A stretch of 64,000 bases of DNA from Vermamoeba vermiformis (lineage: Eukaryota > Tubulinea > Echinamoebida): assembly GCA_045837725.1 (NCBI GenBank), contig JBEWZL010000132.1:186001-250000 (forward strand). The letters run 5' to 3'. Shown one piece after another: positions 21,539-32,555 of the stretch (its first letter is position 1; every line of letters begins with the position of its first letter). Made by a program: the position numbers and the translations under genes. The notes under the pieces are model-generated. The model had not been told where the DNA came from and did not search any database. It worked only from the letters and a program-made list of their open reading frames with translations.

Positions 21539-22916
21539 CTATTGTTCGAGCTTTGACAGTTCAATCGCCCTCCGCATGTCCTCGTCCATGTCTTGCATGT
21601 CAAACTCCTCATCACGTGGTGCGTGACTGTGTTCTAATATCGGTGAGCTGTACGATGCCAGCTCATCACGTGATTTTTCATGAATTGGCTGTTGCTCCAC
21701 TTTGGAAATTTCTTCTTTGGATTGATTGACTTCCAAATTTGGCAACAACACCTGGTCAGCGGCTTTCAAAAAAGTGACTTGCTGGTAGATTTCGCGATAC
21801 TCTCGTAACAACAGCGCATTCTCCCTAATGAAGTGTTATTCATGAATCAGCATGTGACACGTGTCATTCGCCGTACTCGTCAAGCGTGTTAATCGCTGTC
21901 ATCAGTCGCTCAATCTCCGCATCATGCTCGTCACACAATGCCACCACAGAGTTGTTGCGCACTGTGTCGTAGGGATTGACGAGCACGTGATCTCCATGCG
22001 CAGCTGGATTCGGAAATTCTCCGATGAGACTGAAATCTTCGTCGGAATAATTAATGTCGTCCAGGTGTCGCTCGAGAGGTTCGTGCAGTGACAGGCCCGT
22101 GTCATTCACGAGCTTGCATTCGATCACGTGAGTGCGCAGTCGTGCCTCGAGTTCTAATAATAGCTCTTTGACTTCCTGATTTGGTAATGTAAATTCTGGC
22201 AAAGTTTTCTGCTCTGACACTTCATCAATCTCGGCATTGAGATCGATCACTTCGTCGTCGGTGCCACCTGTCACGTGACCAGTCAGCGCGGGGTGTCTGC
22301 GGAGAACTGTCGCCGTGTCACCAGAAACAGCACGTGGCACTGCATGCAGCACATAGCCGGCAAAGACTGTGGAATAAATGTGGTGGCGCACGCGCTTCAT
22401 GATCACGAGGGAGAACTGCACGGGAGATTGCGGGAGATCGAGCACGTGATTCATTTGCGACAACACCCAACTGCAGTGCACGTGACTGGCAAGCGTTGCC
22501 GCCAAATCTTTGCGCGAATTCGTGTTGTCAATGTGCGAGACGACGCGATAGCTGCCAAATATAGCATTTCCTTTTTGGGACATTAAGTGCGCATTAGCGT
22601 ACCAATCAGCACCATATGTAATAGACTGTAAATATTGACAGTTAGAGCAGTGAATAGGACACTAAGGCGATATTAAATATGCAGGGAAGATCAATGGGTA
22701 CGGCAGTAAGGCAAATAAAATAATATCGATAATTATAAATTAATTGCCAACACCAGCAAACATCTGACCAATAGTTGCTCCTAAAAATAGCTTGTTACGT
22801 GCCTTCACCACGTATCTGAGGCGCGTAATCTCCTCGCACGTGAGCAGCCCTTCAGTTCCCTCATCGAGTAGCGCGAGTTGCGTGAACAGTGATCGTGGTA
22901 TGACTAGACGATACAT
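21539..22916 (-). CDS. protein with C-terminal ubiquitin-interacting motif (UIM), otherwise unknown
   Basis: Three exons are proposed. Exon 1 starts at 22916 (MYRLVIPRSLFTQLALLDEG; LGATIGQMFAG). The long middle exon runs SITYGADWYANAHLMSQKGN to INTLDEYGE near 21867. The last exon (21823 to 21539) reads ENALLREYREIYQQVTFLKA to the stop. The C-terminus, DEDMRRAIELSKLEQ, matches the UIM pattern (acidic run, then AxxxS), so the protein likely binds ubiquitin. The middle contains acidic patches (DDEVIDLNAEIDEVSEQ) and a coiled-coil-like helix. The body is not one I can place. The exon 1 donor is weak (GTTGGC), so exon 1 is less certain. Confidence 0.6.
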
Positions 22917-23026
22917 GCTATTACTGACATTGCTAATGTACTCGTAAGATGAGTCGTGGTTGCCAAGGCAGATCTGAAAGATATTTGTTTCATTTTTTCG
23001 CGCGTGTCACTCTCAACACCTCAACA

Positions 23027-23064
23027 GATAGTCGTTCGACTTTCGGGTAAGGTAAATTTTACCT
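23027..23064 (+). repeat. left terminal inverted repeat
   Basis: These 38 bases match the reverse complement of 24026-24063 with two adjacent mismatches (TC versus CT). The inner half holds the palindromic stretch AAGGTAAATTTTACCTT, which could fold or bind a transposase dimer. Confidence 0.9.
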
Positions 23065-24025
23065 TCTTTTTTATTTACCTACCTGAAAAGTCGGAAGGTA
23101 ACCAAAACCAGGTTATATTTACCAAGGTAAATTGGTAAATTACCAGTGTGTAGCCTTCCTCTTACGGGCAATATGCTTGGGTGTTGAACCAATCCACAAT
23201 GTTAAATCCATTGGGGCTCAAATTAATAATTAATAGTGGAGTCAATTTAATTAATAATTACAATTCCAATTATCGGCGAAGCAACGTACGTTGCTTATCA
23301 AATACCCGTCAATTAGTAAACAACTCTTATTGAAGGTTTAATATTCCTGCAGGTCGAAAAGATCACGGCCAAGCTGAATACTAAATTTGTTGAGGCTTTA
23401 CAAAATTGTTCGTTCCAATTGGCGGATTGGATTGCAAGATCAACTTGAGCAAGTAGCGCCTCGAATAAGAACTTGCTAGTGCGGTCAAAGAACAGGTTAT
23501 TGTCCACAAAAAGATAATGCGAACAGAATTCGAGTTGCTGAAAAAGCTGATCGAGCGACTGAACCGCGAGGATTGCACAAATTGTAATACGATGAATAAC
23601 TCCCCCACGTAAGTAATGTTTCAATAGGGCTAATTAATACTAACCGACACCACAGTGCTGTTCCCGAGGTTTCGATCGAGGAAATAAAATCGCTTCTCTA
23701 GAGAAGACCTCACTACAAGCTATCGGTTCCAAATACAAATAAATCGACAAATGCAATAGTCTAATAAATTCAAAATGGCTGAAATATTGAATATAGAGAG
23801 ATTAATTGGAGAAGGGTCGCAACAGATTCAGCTTTCGAAGGCAATCCAGGACTTGTCACCTAAATAAAACCTTTTGATATACTTATCCAAGAAGCGTGGC
23901 CAATGTTACTTCTTTATAGTCAGCTTTACATCATAGATTGGCAATTGGAGGTAAATTTACCTTAACCTAAGGGAAAGGTAAATTATCCGTTTCCTACCCG
24001 AAAAGTCGGTAGGAAAAAAAAAACC

Positions 24026-24063
24026 AGGTAAAATTTACCTTACCCAGAAGTCGAACGACTATC
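24026..24063 (-). repeat. right terminal inverted repeat
   Basis: This is the partner of the left end. The outer 16 bases are a perfect inverted copy, and the 8-bp duplication follows at once. Confidence 0.9.
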
Positions 24064-24127
24064 CCTCAACACGTGACACTATCACTGTCACTGCATTACA
24101 CGGCACTTAATTAACTGTACATGTGCA

Positions 24128-27100
24128 ATGCAGGCGTTTAATCTGGTCCCTCTCATCGCTGAACGTGATTGGAAATTTGACTCTAAGATCCAATCTGTTG
24201 CCTCGTCTGGTGCGTTGTATTAATTATATTGCTTGTGTATTAATTGCCCGTTAATAAGGAATTATTATAAATTATTTTTGCTGATTAATATGTCTTAATG
24301 ACTTTCAATTTAGATGCGCAATTATACGTGGGCACATCCGATGGAAAATTGATATTATACAGCGTGGAGATCAATAGTGATGATGAAAAGCCCACAGCAC
24401 GAGTCAAACAAGACAAAATTCGAGATCTCGGTCACGGCAAGAAAGCAGTGGTCAAGCTGGAAGTGTTCCGCGAAGTGGGGCTATTAATAGCACTGTGCGA
24501 CGGCTACATTGACGCGCTGAACATGTACAGTCTCGAGCCCGCGACCCCGCTGCCGATCAGCAAGGGCGTGACAGCCTTCACCGTGCACGTGGTGGGGGGC
24601 AGCTACTTTGTGACACTCGAAGTCAAGCGACGACTGGTCATCTACGAGTACACAGGCCGCTACGAACTCATCAAAGAACTGCAGCTCAATGAAGTGCCGC
24701 TCGACCTGGCCTGGATCGGCAGTGCCAAGCTGGTGCTCATGTACAAGAAAGAGTACGTGCTGGTGGACATCAACGACTACCATCACCCGCACAATGTCAA
24801 CACCACGCCCATCACGCTGCTGCCCAATGAGAAGCACCCTGCCATGCGCGTCATTTCTGAGAAAGAAGTGCTGCTCAAACAGGACAGTATCCTAATTAGG
24901 CAATATTATTAGTTGATCTTTGCTTGTTGCGTCATAGTTCTCCTTAATTCTAAAAATAGATCTCGGAGTGTTCCTCGCCCCGTCAGTGCCACCCACCGCA
25001 TCACGTGGCAGCATCAGCTTCAACAAGCCTGCCTCGTTCATGGCATTCAAGCGACCATATATAGTATCTGTCCAAAATAGGCAAATCGAAGTGCACAATC
25101 TGACCAATCAGAAATCAATGCAAGTAATTCCGCTCCCATCCACCGAGTATCTCGGAATATACGATGGTGGCACGTGGCGCTTTGCCGGGGCACCAATCCC
25201 CGCGAGCACACTGACGCTGTGGGCGAGTGATCACGTGACTGCCCTGGTGCCACTGCCCATCGCCGTGCAAGTCACCGCGCTGATTCGAGCGGGCAGTGTC
25301 GATGAGGGACTCGCGCTGTACAAGACCGCGCAAAAAGGAGCACGTGACACGACCCTGACCGCGAGTCGATCACGTGCTGGCGTGGGACCTGCGCAGATCT
25401 ACGACGAACAGCTGGCACAGTTTGAAGAGCTGGCGGGTGACGTGTTGATGGAGAACTTGCGCATTGAACAGGTGAGTGGCACCTGGCACGTGTCGCCGAG
25501 TACTGATCGCTTGCTATATTAGGCAATGGCACACTACAGTCACGCGACACGCTTGGATCCGCGCAAGCTGATTGGTTACTTCCCAGACCTCGTGTCGCGC
25601 TCTAATTCAGTGAACCGCGCAGTGCCGCAGCCGCCAATCACCTACGCGGAGATTTTGAAGCGCAACGGTCAAGCACAGCAAGAGACACGTGTCAAAGAGC
25701 TGACGGCACTCGCCAAGTCATTTTTGATGCGCTATTTAGAGGACATTAAGCGCCAGCGCAAATTCGATGCTGTCACCATCAAGGTATTACCAAATATGGC
25801 AATGATTGACCGCAATCACTCATTTCCTAATTAGGACATTGACGTGGCACTGTTCAAGCTGTACGCGACGGAATATCACCCCGAGGAGATTGCACCGAAT
25901 GCACCGAAGCCAGTGGCACCCCCGTGCGATGTGAATGCTAAAAATATCTCCGATCTGATCACGCAGGACAGCGAGCTAAATATAGAAGAGCTCGAGCAGT
26001 ACTGTCTGCAGGGCCAGTACTACAAGGCGCTGGCACTCATTTATCGCCACACGCACCGCTATCGCAAGGCCCTCGAAGTCTGGTCCAAGTATGCCACTTG
26101 CCTTATTTGGTCATGCGTCACTGACACGCTAATTTTAGACTCGCCACGCACGAGTACGTCGATCCGACCACGCACGGCTTCAGCACCACAGCCCCGCACG
26201 GCGTTCATGAAGCGAGTGAACTGCTGTCGACGGTGAGTGACGTGGAGCTGATCAGCGAGCACGCGCCCTGGCTGCACAAGCTCTCTACCAGGGCACTCGT
26301 CACCGTGCTCACTGCCCCGCGCAATGTGCCACTGCCTCCTCGCGCCGTGCTCTCGTGGATACGCTCCACCACGTGGGGCAATGAATTGGAGGGCACGTGG
26401 CTGGAACACGTGGTGTCGCAGGGACCTCCGCAGGGTTCAGTGAAAGACTGGGAGTGGAGTCACACCGAGCTGGCACTGTGGTACTTGCAACAACTGCGCG
26501 CTCTCACTGGCACCAGCTGTAAGTGATGCTATTTATAGCAACAGGGTCCTGACTTACCATTGCCAAATTAGGGAACAAGACCTTGCCCTCGCGCAGTGAC
26601 TCGACCTCAGCCGCGGCCTCGGCACTCAGCTCCGCAACTGTGCGCGCCAAACTGCAGCGGCTATTAATAGACTCGCGCTACTACAATCCACTCACGGTGC
26701 TGCAGCTCGTGAATGCCATCAGTAATCCCGCTGATTCTCCGCAAGATCGATCGCAAGGGCCGCAACTGACCGAAGAGTGCATTACCTTATATGGCAAGAT
26801 GGGTGACTACGAAAAGGCGCTGGATCTGATCGTGTATCAGCTCAAGGACTACGACAGAGCGGAACAATTCTGCGTGTCTCAAGATGGACATCATGTCGGT
26901 GCAGGTCTGAGTGTGACACCTGTCAACGAGAATGACGCGTCCGCTGCCCAACGACCTCTGCCAGCGAGCAGTGTGATGCTGCTGCACCTGCTCAAGCTGT
27001 ATCTAAAATTAGAACAGTCCGATCCGATCACCAAGTACGTACCACAACGTGTTCTATTTTTAGCAAATGACTGACACGTGACAGATTGCCAGAGCGCGCG

Positions 27101-27487
27101 CTGCACTTGCTGAACAAATACCCGCACGAACTGGACCCCGTGAGTGTGCTGGCACTGGTCTCGGAGGACGTTCCGATCATGACTGCCATGCACTTCCTCA
27201 AGGCCTCCATGCGCCGACACGTGCAGCAGTCACGTGAGCTCGCGATTGTGAATCAATTGGAGCGCGTGCAGCACTTGAGCGTCAATCTGCGCAAGATGCA
27301 GTACACGACGCGATCGGTGCGCGTGACACGTGACTCGATCTGTCCCGTGTGTCGCCAGCCCATCGGTGACAAGGTGTTTGCCTATTATCCGAATGGGGTC
27401 GTGGTGCACTTCAAGTGCTTCAATCCCAATGAGCCGCACAAGTGTCCCGTCACTGAACGAAATTTCAAAGCCAATCCCATGCCCTGA
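24128..27487 (+). CDS. VPS39: VPS39/VAM6, HOPS tethering complex subunit
   Basis: VPS39 tethers late endosomes and vacuoles/lysosomes through RAB7 as part of HOPS. The start at 24128 gives MQAFNLVPLIAERDWKFDSK. The N-terminal half is a CNH-type beta-propeller (LYVGTSDGKLILYSV; VALCDGYIDALNMYSL-like repeats). The C-terminal half is alpha-solenoid (YYKALALIYRHTHRYRKALE; YGKMGDYEKALDLIVYQLKD). The end is a zinc-finger-like motif CPVCRQPIGDKVFAYYPNGV then VHFKC, as in animal and fungal VPS39. Stop TGA at 27485-27487. About nine exons. The introns contain CArG-like and E-box-like palindromes (24891, 25790, 25826, 26101, 26529, 26563), and CTATTAATAG also occurs in coding sequence (24481, 26661). 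A transposon lies just upstream of the start. Confidence 0.93.
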
Positions 27488-27689
27488 TGGGTGGGCAGTG
27501 CATTGCTGAGGGCTATTTTTAGCCCACCCTCTCTTGTAAATAACACGCACGTGCTGTAAAGAATTGCTGTCAAATTTTATTCGCGAGCGGAATAACTGTA
27601 ACAAATACTATTAATAGCCCTGGTGGATTTGCACACCTCCCAGGCGAGCAGACAGAGGTCAGTCAATGACACGTGTCACAGCGCGAGTC

Positions 27690-28669
27690 CTAACTCTGCC
27701 ACAGAATGCGTTGTTCGGGCAGCAACGGCTCTTTCTCGCGGTCCAGCGTCACGAGCACCGAGTCCCCGCCCACCACGCGGTACAGCAGTGCCAGCACACT
27801 GCCCAACACGAAGCCTGCGGGCAGTGCAATCACCATGTAGAGCTCCAGCGCGGTGAGGGCGGTGTCGAGGGCCAGCTGCACTTTTAATACGCCGAACAAC
27901 AGTCCGAACATGATGCCTGCAAAGATGGCTCCGAACAGCAACACGATCAGCTGCAAAGATGTCAATGCGAGAGTGGCATAATATTAGTAACAGTCAACTA
28001 CCTGCTTGCTGGAGGGCAAATAGCCGTGCGGACAACAACCACATCCGAGCTTCTCAAATATGCCGAGCGTGATGAACTCGAGCAGTGTGAAGGTGAATAC
28101 GAGGCTGAGACTGATTGCTATCTGCGAGAAGAGCACTAAGTGCAGCACTTGCGCGTGATTGTCCGTGTTCGCGTCGTTGATGAAGCGGATGGCGAGACAG
28201 CTGACGGCAGAGAGGAACACGGACACTGTCAGACTCGCCACCACTGCTCGCTTGGCACGGGAGGTGGAGGTCTTCAATACGCGCCATATCATCACTCCTG
28301 AGATCATCATGAAGCACACGGCGAATATGAGCGAGAACACCAGCGAGTGGTAGATCTCGATCAGACTGCAACACGTGTCAGTGCGTGTATGTATATGAAT
28401 AGATGCAGTAATTAGATGTAGTAGCGCATAAACGCATTAGATAGGGCATATTAATAAATTATTTTCCTAAATTTCTGCTTTCAATTTTGCGGATTTTGTT
28501 TTGACACGTTGTAATAGGCCAATAAATCACTCGATTCTATAAGGCCATGTAGCATGTAATAGCAATCACCTAATGCAATCACCTACCAGTTCGCAGTGAG
28601 TTCTCCGAGCACCGTGCCCAACAGTGCGCCACACACCATGGCCAGCACCAAGCGACAATCGCACTTCAT
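27690..28669 (-). CDS. polytopic membrane protein, unknown family
   Basis: Three exons are supported by phase. Exon 1 from 28669 reads MKCDCRLVLAMVCGALLGTV. Exon 2 reads CLIEIYHSLVFSLIFAVCFM to CGCCPHGYLPSSKQ. Exon 3 reads LIVLLFGAIFAGIMFGLLFG to the stop at 27690-27692. Six hydrophobic helices can be seen, with no obvious ligand-binding motif. The short C-terminal tail DREKEPLLPEQRILWQS includes an acidic dileucine signal (EKEPLL) of the type used for endosomal or lysosomal sorting. The 216-nt intron 1 (about 28370-28588) includes a CACGTG core. I could not name the family. Confidence 0.65.
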
Positions 28670-28910
28670 GGATGCAGCTCTGAGGTGTGTGGTACGAGGT
28701 GTCGCGTGTGCGTGGTGTGACGGGCACTGCTTCGCGAAGGTCATCTACCAGGGCCGGGAAGTTTCTGCGGGATTTTTGCGGTGAAAAAAAATACTCTTTT
28801 CAGAACGAATTAACGAAGACTACAACGCGTAGCATTGATTTATAACAAGTTAAACGCACTTGTTGTACATTTTTTTTATTATACATATTTCAGCCACAAA
28901 ACACCTCACG

Positions 28911-31900
28911 AGTACGTTCTCGGATCCACAAATAATTATTAATTATTTTAGAAAATTATTAATAATTCAACGATGACGGTTATTTTTGAATAATTGATGC
29001 GTATCATATAATAATGATGTCTTTTGTATTATAGTGTCAAATAATAAACTAGAAGAATTTTTGGATGACGAAAATGTAGAGTGCCCAATGTGTATGGAGA
29101 CTCTCGATATAACTGACAGATGTTTCAAGCCTTGCAAGTGCGGGTATCAGGTACGTGCAGTTAATAGCATTGAATTCATTGTTTCCGCTATTTTATCAAT
29201 TTTTTTTAAATTACTGGATTTCGCGCTAATTACTCCTGAACAGCTGTGCAGTTTCTGTTGGCATCATATTAAAGAAAATCTCGGCGGCAAATGTCCTGCG
29301 TGTAGACAGCCATATAATCCCGAGAATTATGAGTTTATAAAACCAAATCCAGAACTGTAAGTCCGATCGCGGTTTCAAACCGCTCATCACGACTTCAAAT
29401 AATTGTCCTTACTGATACTATATAATTATCATAGTGTTCAGAAGCTAGAGAACGAGAAGCGACAACAAGAACGAAACAAAAAAGCACATCCGCACAGCGA
29501 AGAGCGTCGTCAATTAGCGAATATGCGCGTAGTGCAGCGCAATCTCGTCTATGTGACGAACTTAGCGATGAGCATAGCCAAAGAGGACATATTGAAGAGT
29601 GCGAGCTACTTTGGCCAGTACGGCAAGATCCTCAAAGTGGTGGTGAACAAGAACACGGTCTATCAGAGTCCGCAGGGCCCGAGTGTCTCCTGCTACATCA
29701 CCTATCACCGCGCTGACGAAGCACTCCTCGCCATCGTCAGTGTCGATGGGGCCACGCTGCAAGGTCGGATCGTGCGCGCCTCGTTCGGCACCACCAAGTA
29801 CTGCCAGCACTTCCTCAAGGTCTACAACGGCCCTCTCACTGGCCTGCCCCCTGGTCAGACCCTGCAGTCCTCGGGGCTGCTCAACAGCGGGGCCGTGGTG
29901 CGCGTCACGTGTCCCAATCCCGAGTGCATGTACCTGCACGAGCTCGGTCCGCTGCAGGACTCGTTCACCAAAGAGGACATGGCCATGGGCAAGCACCTCG
30001 CCTCGCTCGATCCCGTCATACAGCACATCCTGCAACAGGCCAAAGAGGCGCCGCTGACGGTGAGTGGCAGCTACAAGTCCGCACTGCCCCCCGCACGTCA
30101 AGATCTGCTGCAGCCGCTCTACGAACAGATGGCTGCTGAGCGCGCCAAAGAGGAGCGCAGTGCACTGTCGAGCAGCAGCGAGCACGTGACAGCCACGCCG
30201 AACAGTGCCACGAGTGCCCTCAAGACCCCCGCGAAGAATGTGTGGAAGACACTGCCACCCACCAACCCTGTGTCGATTGCGAGCACGATCAGCGAGAAGA
30301 GTGCCAAGCCACTCAGTGCCTCGATGACTGTCAAGCCTGTCAGCAAGCCCGAGCCCGTGCTGTCCACCTCACCCAAGCTCAGCAGCAGTGTGGCACTCAC
30401 GCCCAGTCCCCCGCTCAGCTCGAGTGCGGCACTGAACACGAGTGAGTGGCCAGATCTGCTCAAGGCCAGTGCTGTCAATGGCAAGGACGGCGAGCAGCCT
30501 GCGAGTGAAGAGGAGGAAGTGGAGCGTGTCGTGGAGCCTGCGAGCAAGAAGAAGAAGGGCGCCAAGCCACCACACCACTAGCAGCGCAGCGAGTACTAGC
30601 AACAGTGCACCGAGCAGTGCCAGCTCCAGCGAGTTGAGTGCCAGTCAGAGTGCCTTGCCCGCGACAGCACGCTGGGCCAAGAAGCAGAAGCACGAGCTCA
30701 CCGCCAGCTCTGACAGCGTGCCTGCCAGTCCTGCCCCCACCAGCACCACCAAGAAGCACGTGATTGTAGTCGAGCAGACAGAGAGTGCCACCAAGTCGAG
30801 TGAGACAGCCGATGACAGCTGGCCCTCTTTGGCTGCATCGGGCACTGCTCCGAGCAAAGAGAAAGAAGAGCGACGCGAATCACGTGGCAAGAACAAGAAG
30901 CGACGCGATGAGAGCGAGACTCCTGCTAATAATAGTGCCGCTGCGGCTAATAATAGCCCCACTCAGGCCACACCTGCTGCACCGACCAAGCCAGAGAGTG
31001 ACAGCAAGAAGAAGAGTGCCACCAATAGTGCTGCTAATAATAGCGCGGAGAGTGAGCGCAAGACAGAGGCGAGTGCTAATAATAGAACCACGAGTGACAG
31101 CACTGTCAAGACCACTCCGACAGCAGTGCCACCCAAGCCCCGCACGGTGATTGATCTCGATGCCGTCCCCGCAGCGAGTGACAGCGATGCCAGCAAGCAC
31201 AGTGCCACCACGGAGAGTGTGGATCAGTTGCAGTGGATCAGCGCGCACGTGAGTGATCTCGTGCTCAGCGACAAGGACACGGTACCACTCGCTGCGCCCA
31301 ACACTGCCCCTGTAGCCCCGCCCCCCGGCACGCACACCCCTGGCGCACTGAGCTCGCTGTTCCCCTTCGCCAGCAACAGTGTCTGGACACCACTCAAGGG
31401 CGAGGCACCCACCGCACTCAGCAGTCTCGAGGCCTCGCTCGCTGCACAGCCCACACCTGCGCAGACCTCACCGCGTCAACGCTCCAGATTTCAGTTCGCC
31501 AATCAGAACAGCGCTGCTGGCACGAACGAGGCTAAAAATAGCAGCAGCGTGCCCGTGACGAGTCATCTGTTCAACGAAGAAGATCTGCGCAACACCTTCA
31601 AGGCCCTGCTGCCCAATGTGAACATCTCGTTTGACAGCAACAACAGCTTCAAGGGCCCTGAGGACAGCACTGGCACCACCCCTGCTGTCAACACCGCCGC
31701 TGCTGTCAACATCAATTCACTCACCGACTTCCCGAGCTTGAAGAACACCGCGCTGCCCCCGCACACGCAGCCCCCGCAGTCGCAGTTGATGGCGCAGTTG
31801 TTTGCCGCGCACCCCATGGGACACTCCGCGCCGTTCAACAACGCCCCGTTTGGTGCTAATAATAGCAGCAAGATGTACGGCACGAGCGAGAATCAGCTCA

Positions 31901-32475
31901 ACGAACTCAACCACACGCTCAACAGTCTCATGTTCCCCGCGCAGAGCACTCCTCCGCCCTACACGGCCCCCAAACAGGGCAGTGGCACGTGGCCCGCGAA
32001 CACCAGTGGCGGTGTGGCCCTGGACAGCAACAATCCACTGCAAGCACTGCTGGGCATGAACGACTCGATCTGGCAGGGCAAGCAGTCGCACGCAGCACCG
32101 AGTCAGGGCCCGCCACCGAGCACCAGTGCGGCTAATAATAGCAACAACACCTCTGCGGGGCTGTTCTATCAACAGCTGCAACAACTGCAACAGCTGCAAC
32201 AGATGCAACACCAGCAGCAGCAACAGACGCCGCAACAGCCCTACTTCAGCACCTTCCAACAGCCGCTCGTCACGCAGAACTTGTTCCTCATCAATCAGAT
32301 CTCGCAGCCTGGCCCGCAACAGTGGCCGCAACAGCAGACTCAGTTCAGAGCTGCGCCCAACAACAGCAACACTGCCCCGAGTCCCTGGGGTGCCACCACT
32401 CCGCTCTCCTATCCGCAGCAGCATGCCATCAACAATTTTCCGCCCAACGGCATGCCGCACGGATTCAATCTATAA
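28911..32475 (+). CDS. CNOT4: CNOT4-like RING E3 ligase of the CCR4-NOT complex
   Basis: CNOT4 is a ubiquitin ligase linked to mRNA deadenylation. The RING (ECPMCMETLDITDRCFKPCK, CGYQLCSFCWHHIKENLGGK, CPACRQPY) has the C4C4 spacing of this family. Then a helical linker, an RRM (RNLVYVTNLAMSIAKEDIL; GPSVSCYITYHRADEALLAI) and a C3H1-like zinc finger (YCQHFLKVYNG; CPNPECMYLHEL). The C-terminal half is low-complexity, Ser/Asn/Gln-rich, with DSWPSLAASG and SEWPDLLKAS motifs and a Gln-rich block near 32170-32240. The start codon appears to be split by an intron: A at 28911, then donor GTACGT at 28912 and acceptor at 29033-29034, then TG TCA. The frame also shifts by +1 near 30581, where the first frame ends KKKKGAKPPHH and the second continues TSSAASTSNSAPS. 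Confidence 0.85.
30920..32145 (+). repeat. in-frame ANNS-coding palindromes in CNOT4
   Basis: The decamer CTAATAATAG, within GCTAATAATAGC or a close match, occurs in this coding stretch at 30926, 30947, 31034, 31076, 31856 and 32132. A variant, CTAAAAATAG, is at 31532. In the main frame it writes A-N-N-S (once A-N-N-R; K-N-S for the variant). It uses AAT-AAT codons although other Asn codons in the gene are mostly AAC. This codon contrast shows the DNA word itself, not just the peptide, is being repeated. Confidence 0.85.
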
Positions 32476-32555
32476 ATAGCCGCGCGAACCTCTTGTACAT
32501 AGAATTAAACACTTGAACACCACAGCTGCCTATATATATACATATATTGCTCGTC

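Larger units (their letters stand above)
23019..24071. mobile_element. non-autonomous DNA transposon, 1,037 bp, with TIRs and 8-bp TSD
   Basis: The element occupies 23027-24063. Its first and last 38 bases are inverted copies with two mismatches; both begin GATAGTCGTTCGACTT reading inwards. Directly outside are identical 8-bp repeats CCTCAACA at 23019-23026 and 24064-24071, the expected target-site duplication. Eight-base duplications are typical of hAT-superfamily (and P) elements. Inside each end is a GGTAAA-rich stretch and a second short motif (GAAAAGTCGG) in the same orientation near 23085 and 24000. No long transposase frame is present. Only short pieces exist, such as a 30-codon frame at 23774-23866 (MAEILNIERLIGEGSQQIQL). 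It was therefore probably mobilised in trans. It sits in the gap upstream of VPS39. Confidence 0.88.

Noticed and set aside
23313-23624. Minus-strand frame in the transposon as a transposase
   Set aside because: Only about 100 codons, no DDE or hAT dimerisation motif visible.
29562-30185. 207-codon minus-strand frame
   Set aside because: Antisense of the CNOT4 RRM exon; no family pattern.
31717-32460. 247-codon minus-strand frame rich in Arg and Leu
   Set aside because: It mirrors the Gln/Ser-rich CNOT4 exon and has the low-complexity composition expected of a reverse frame.
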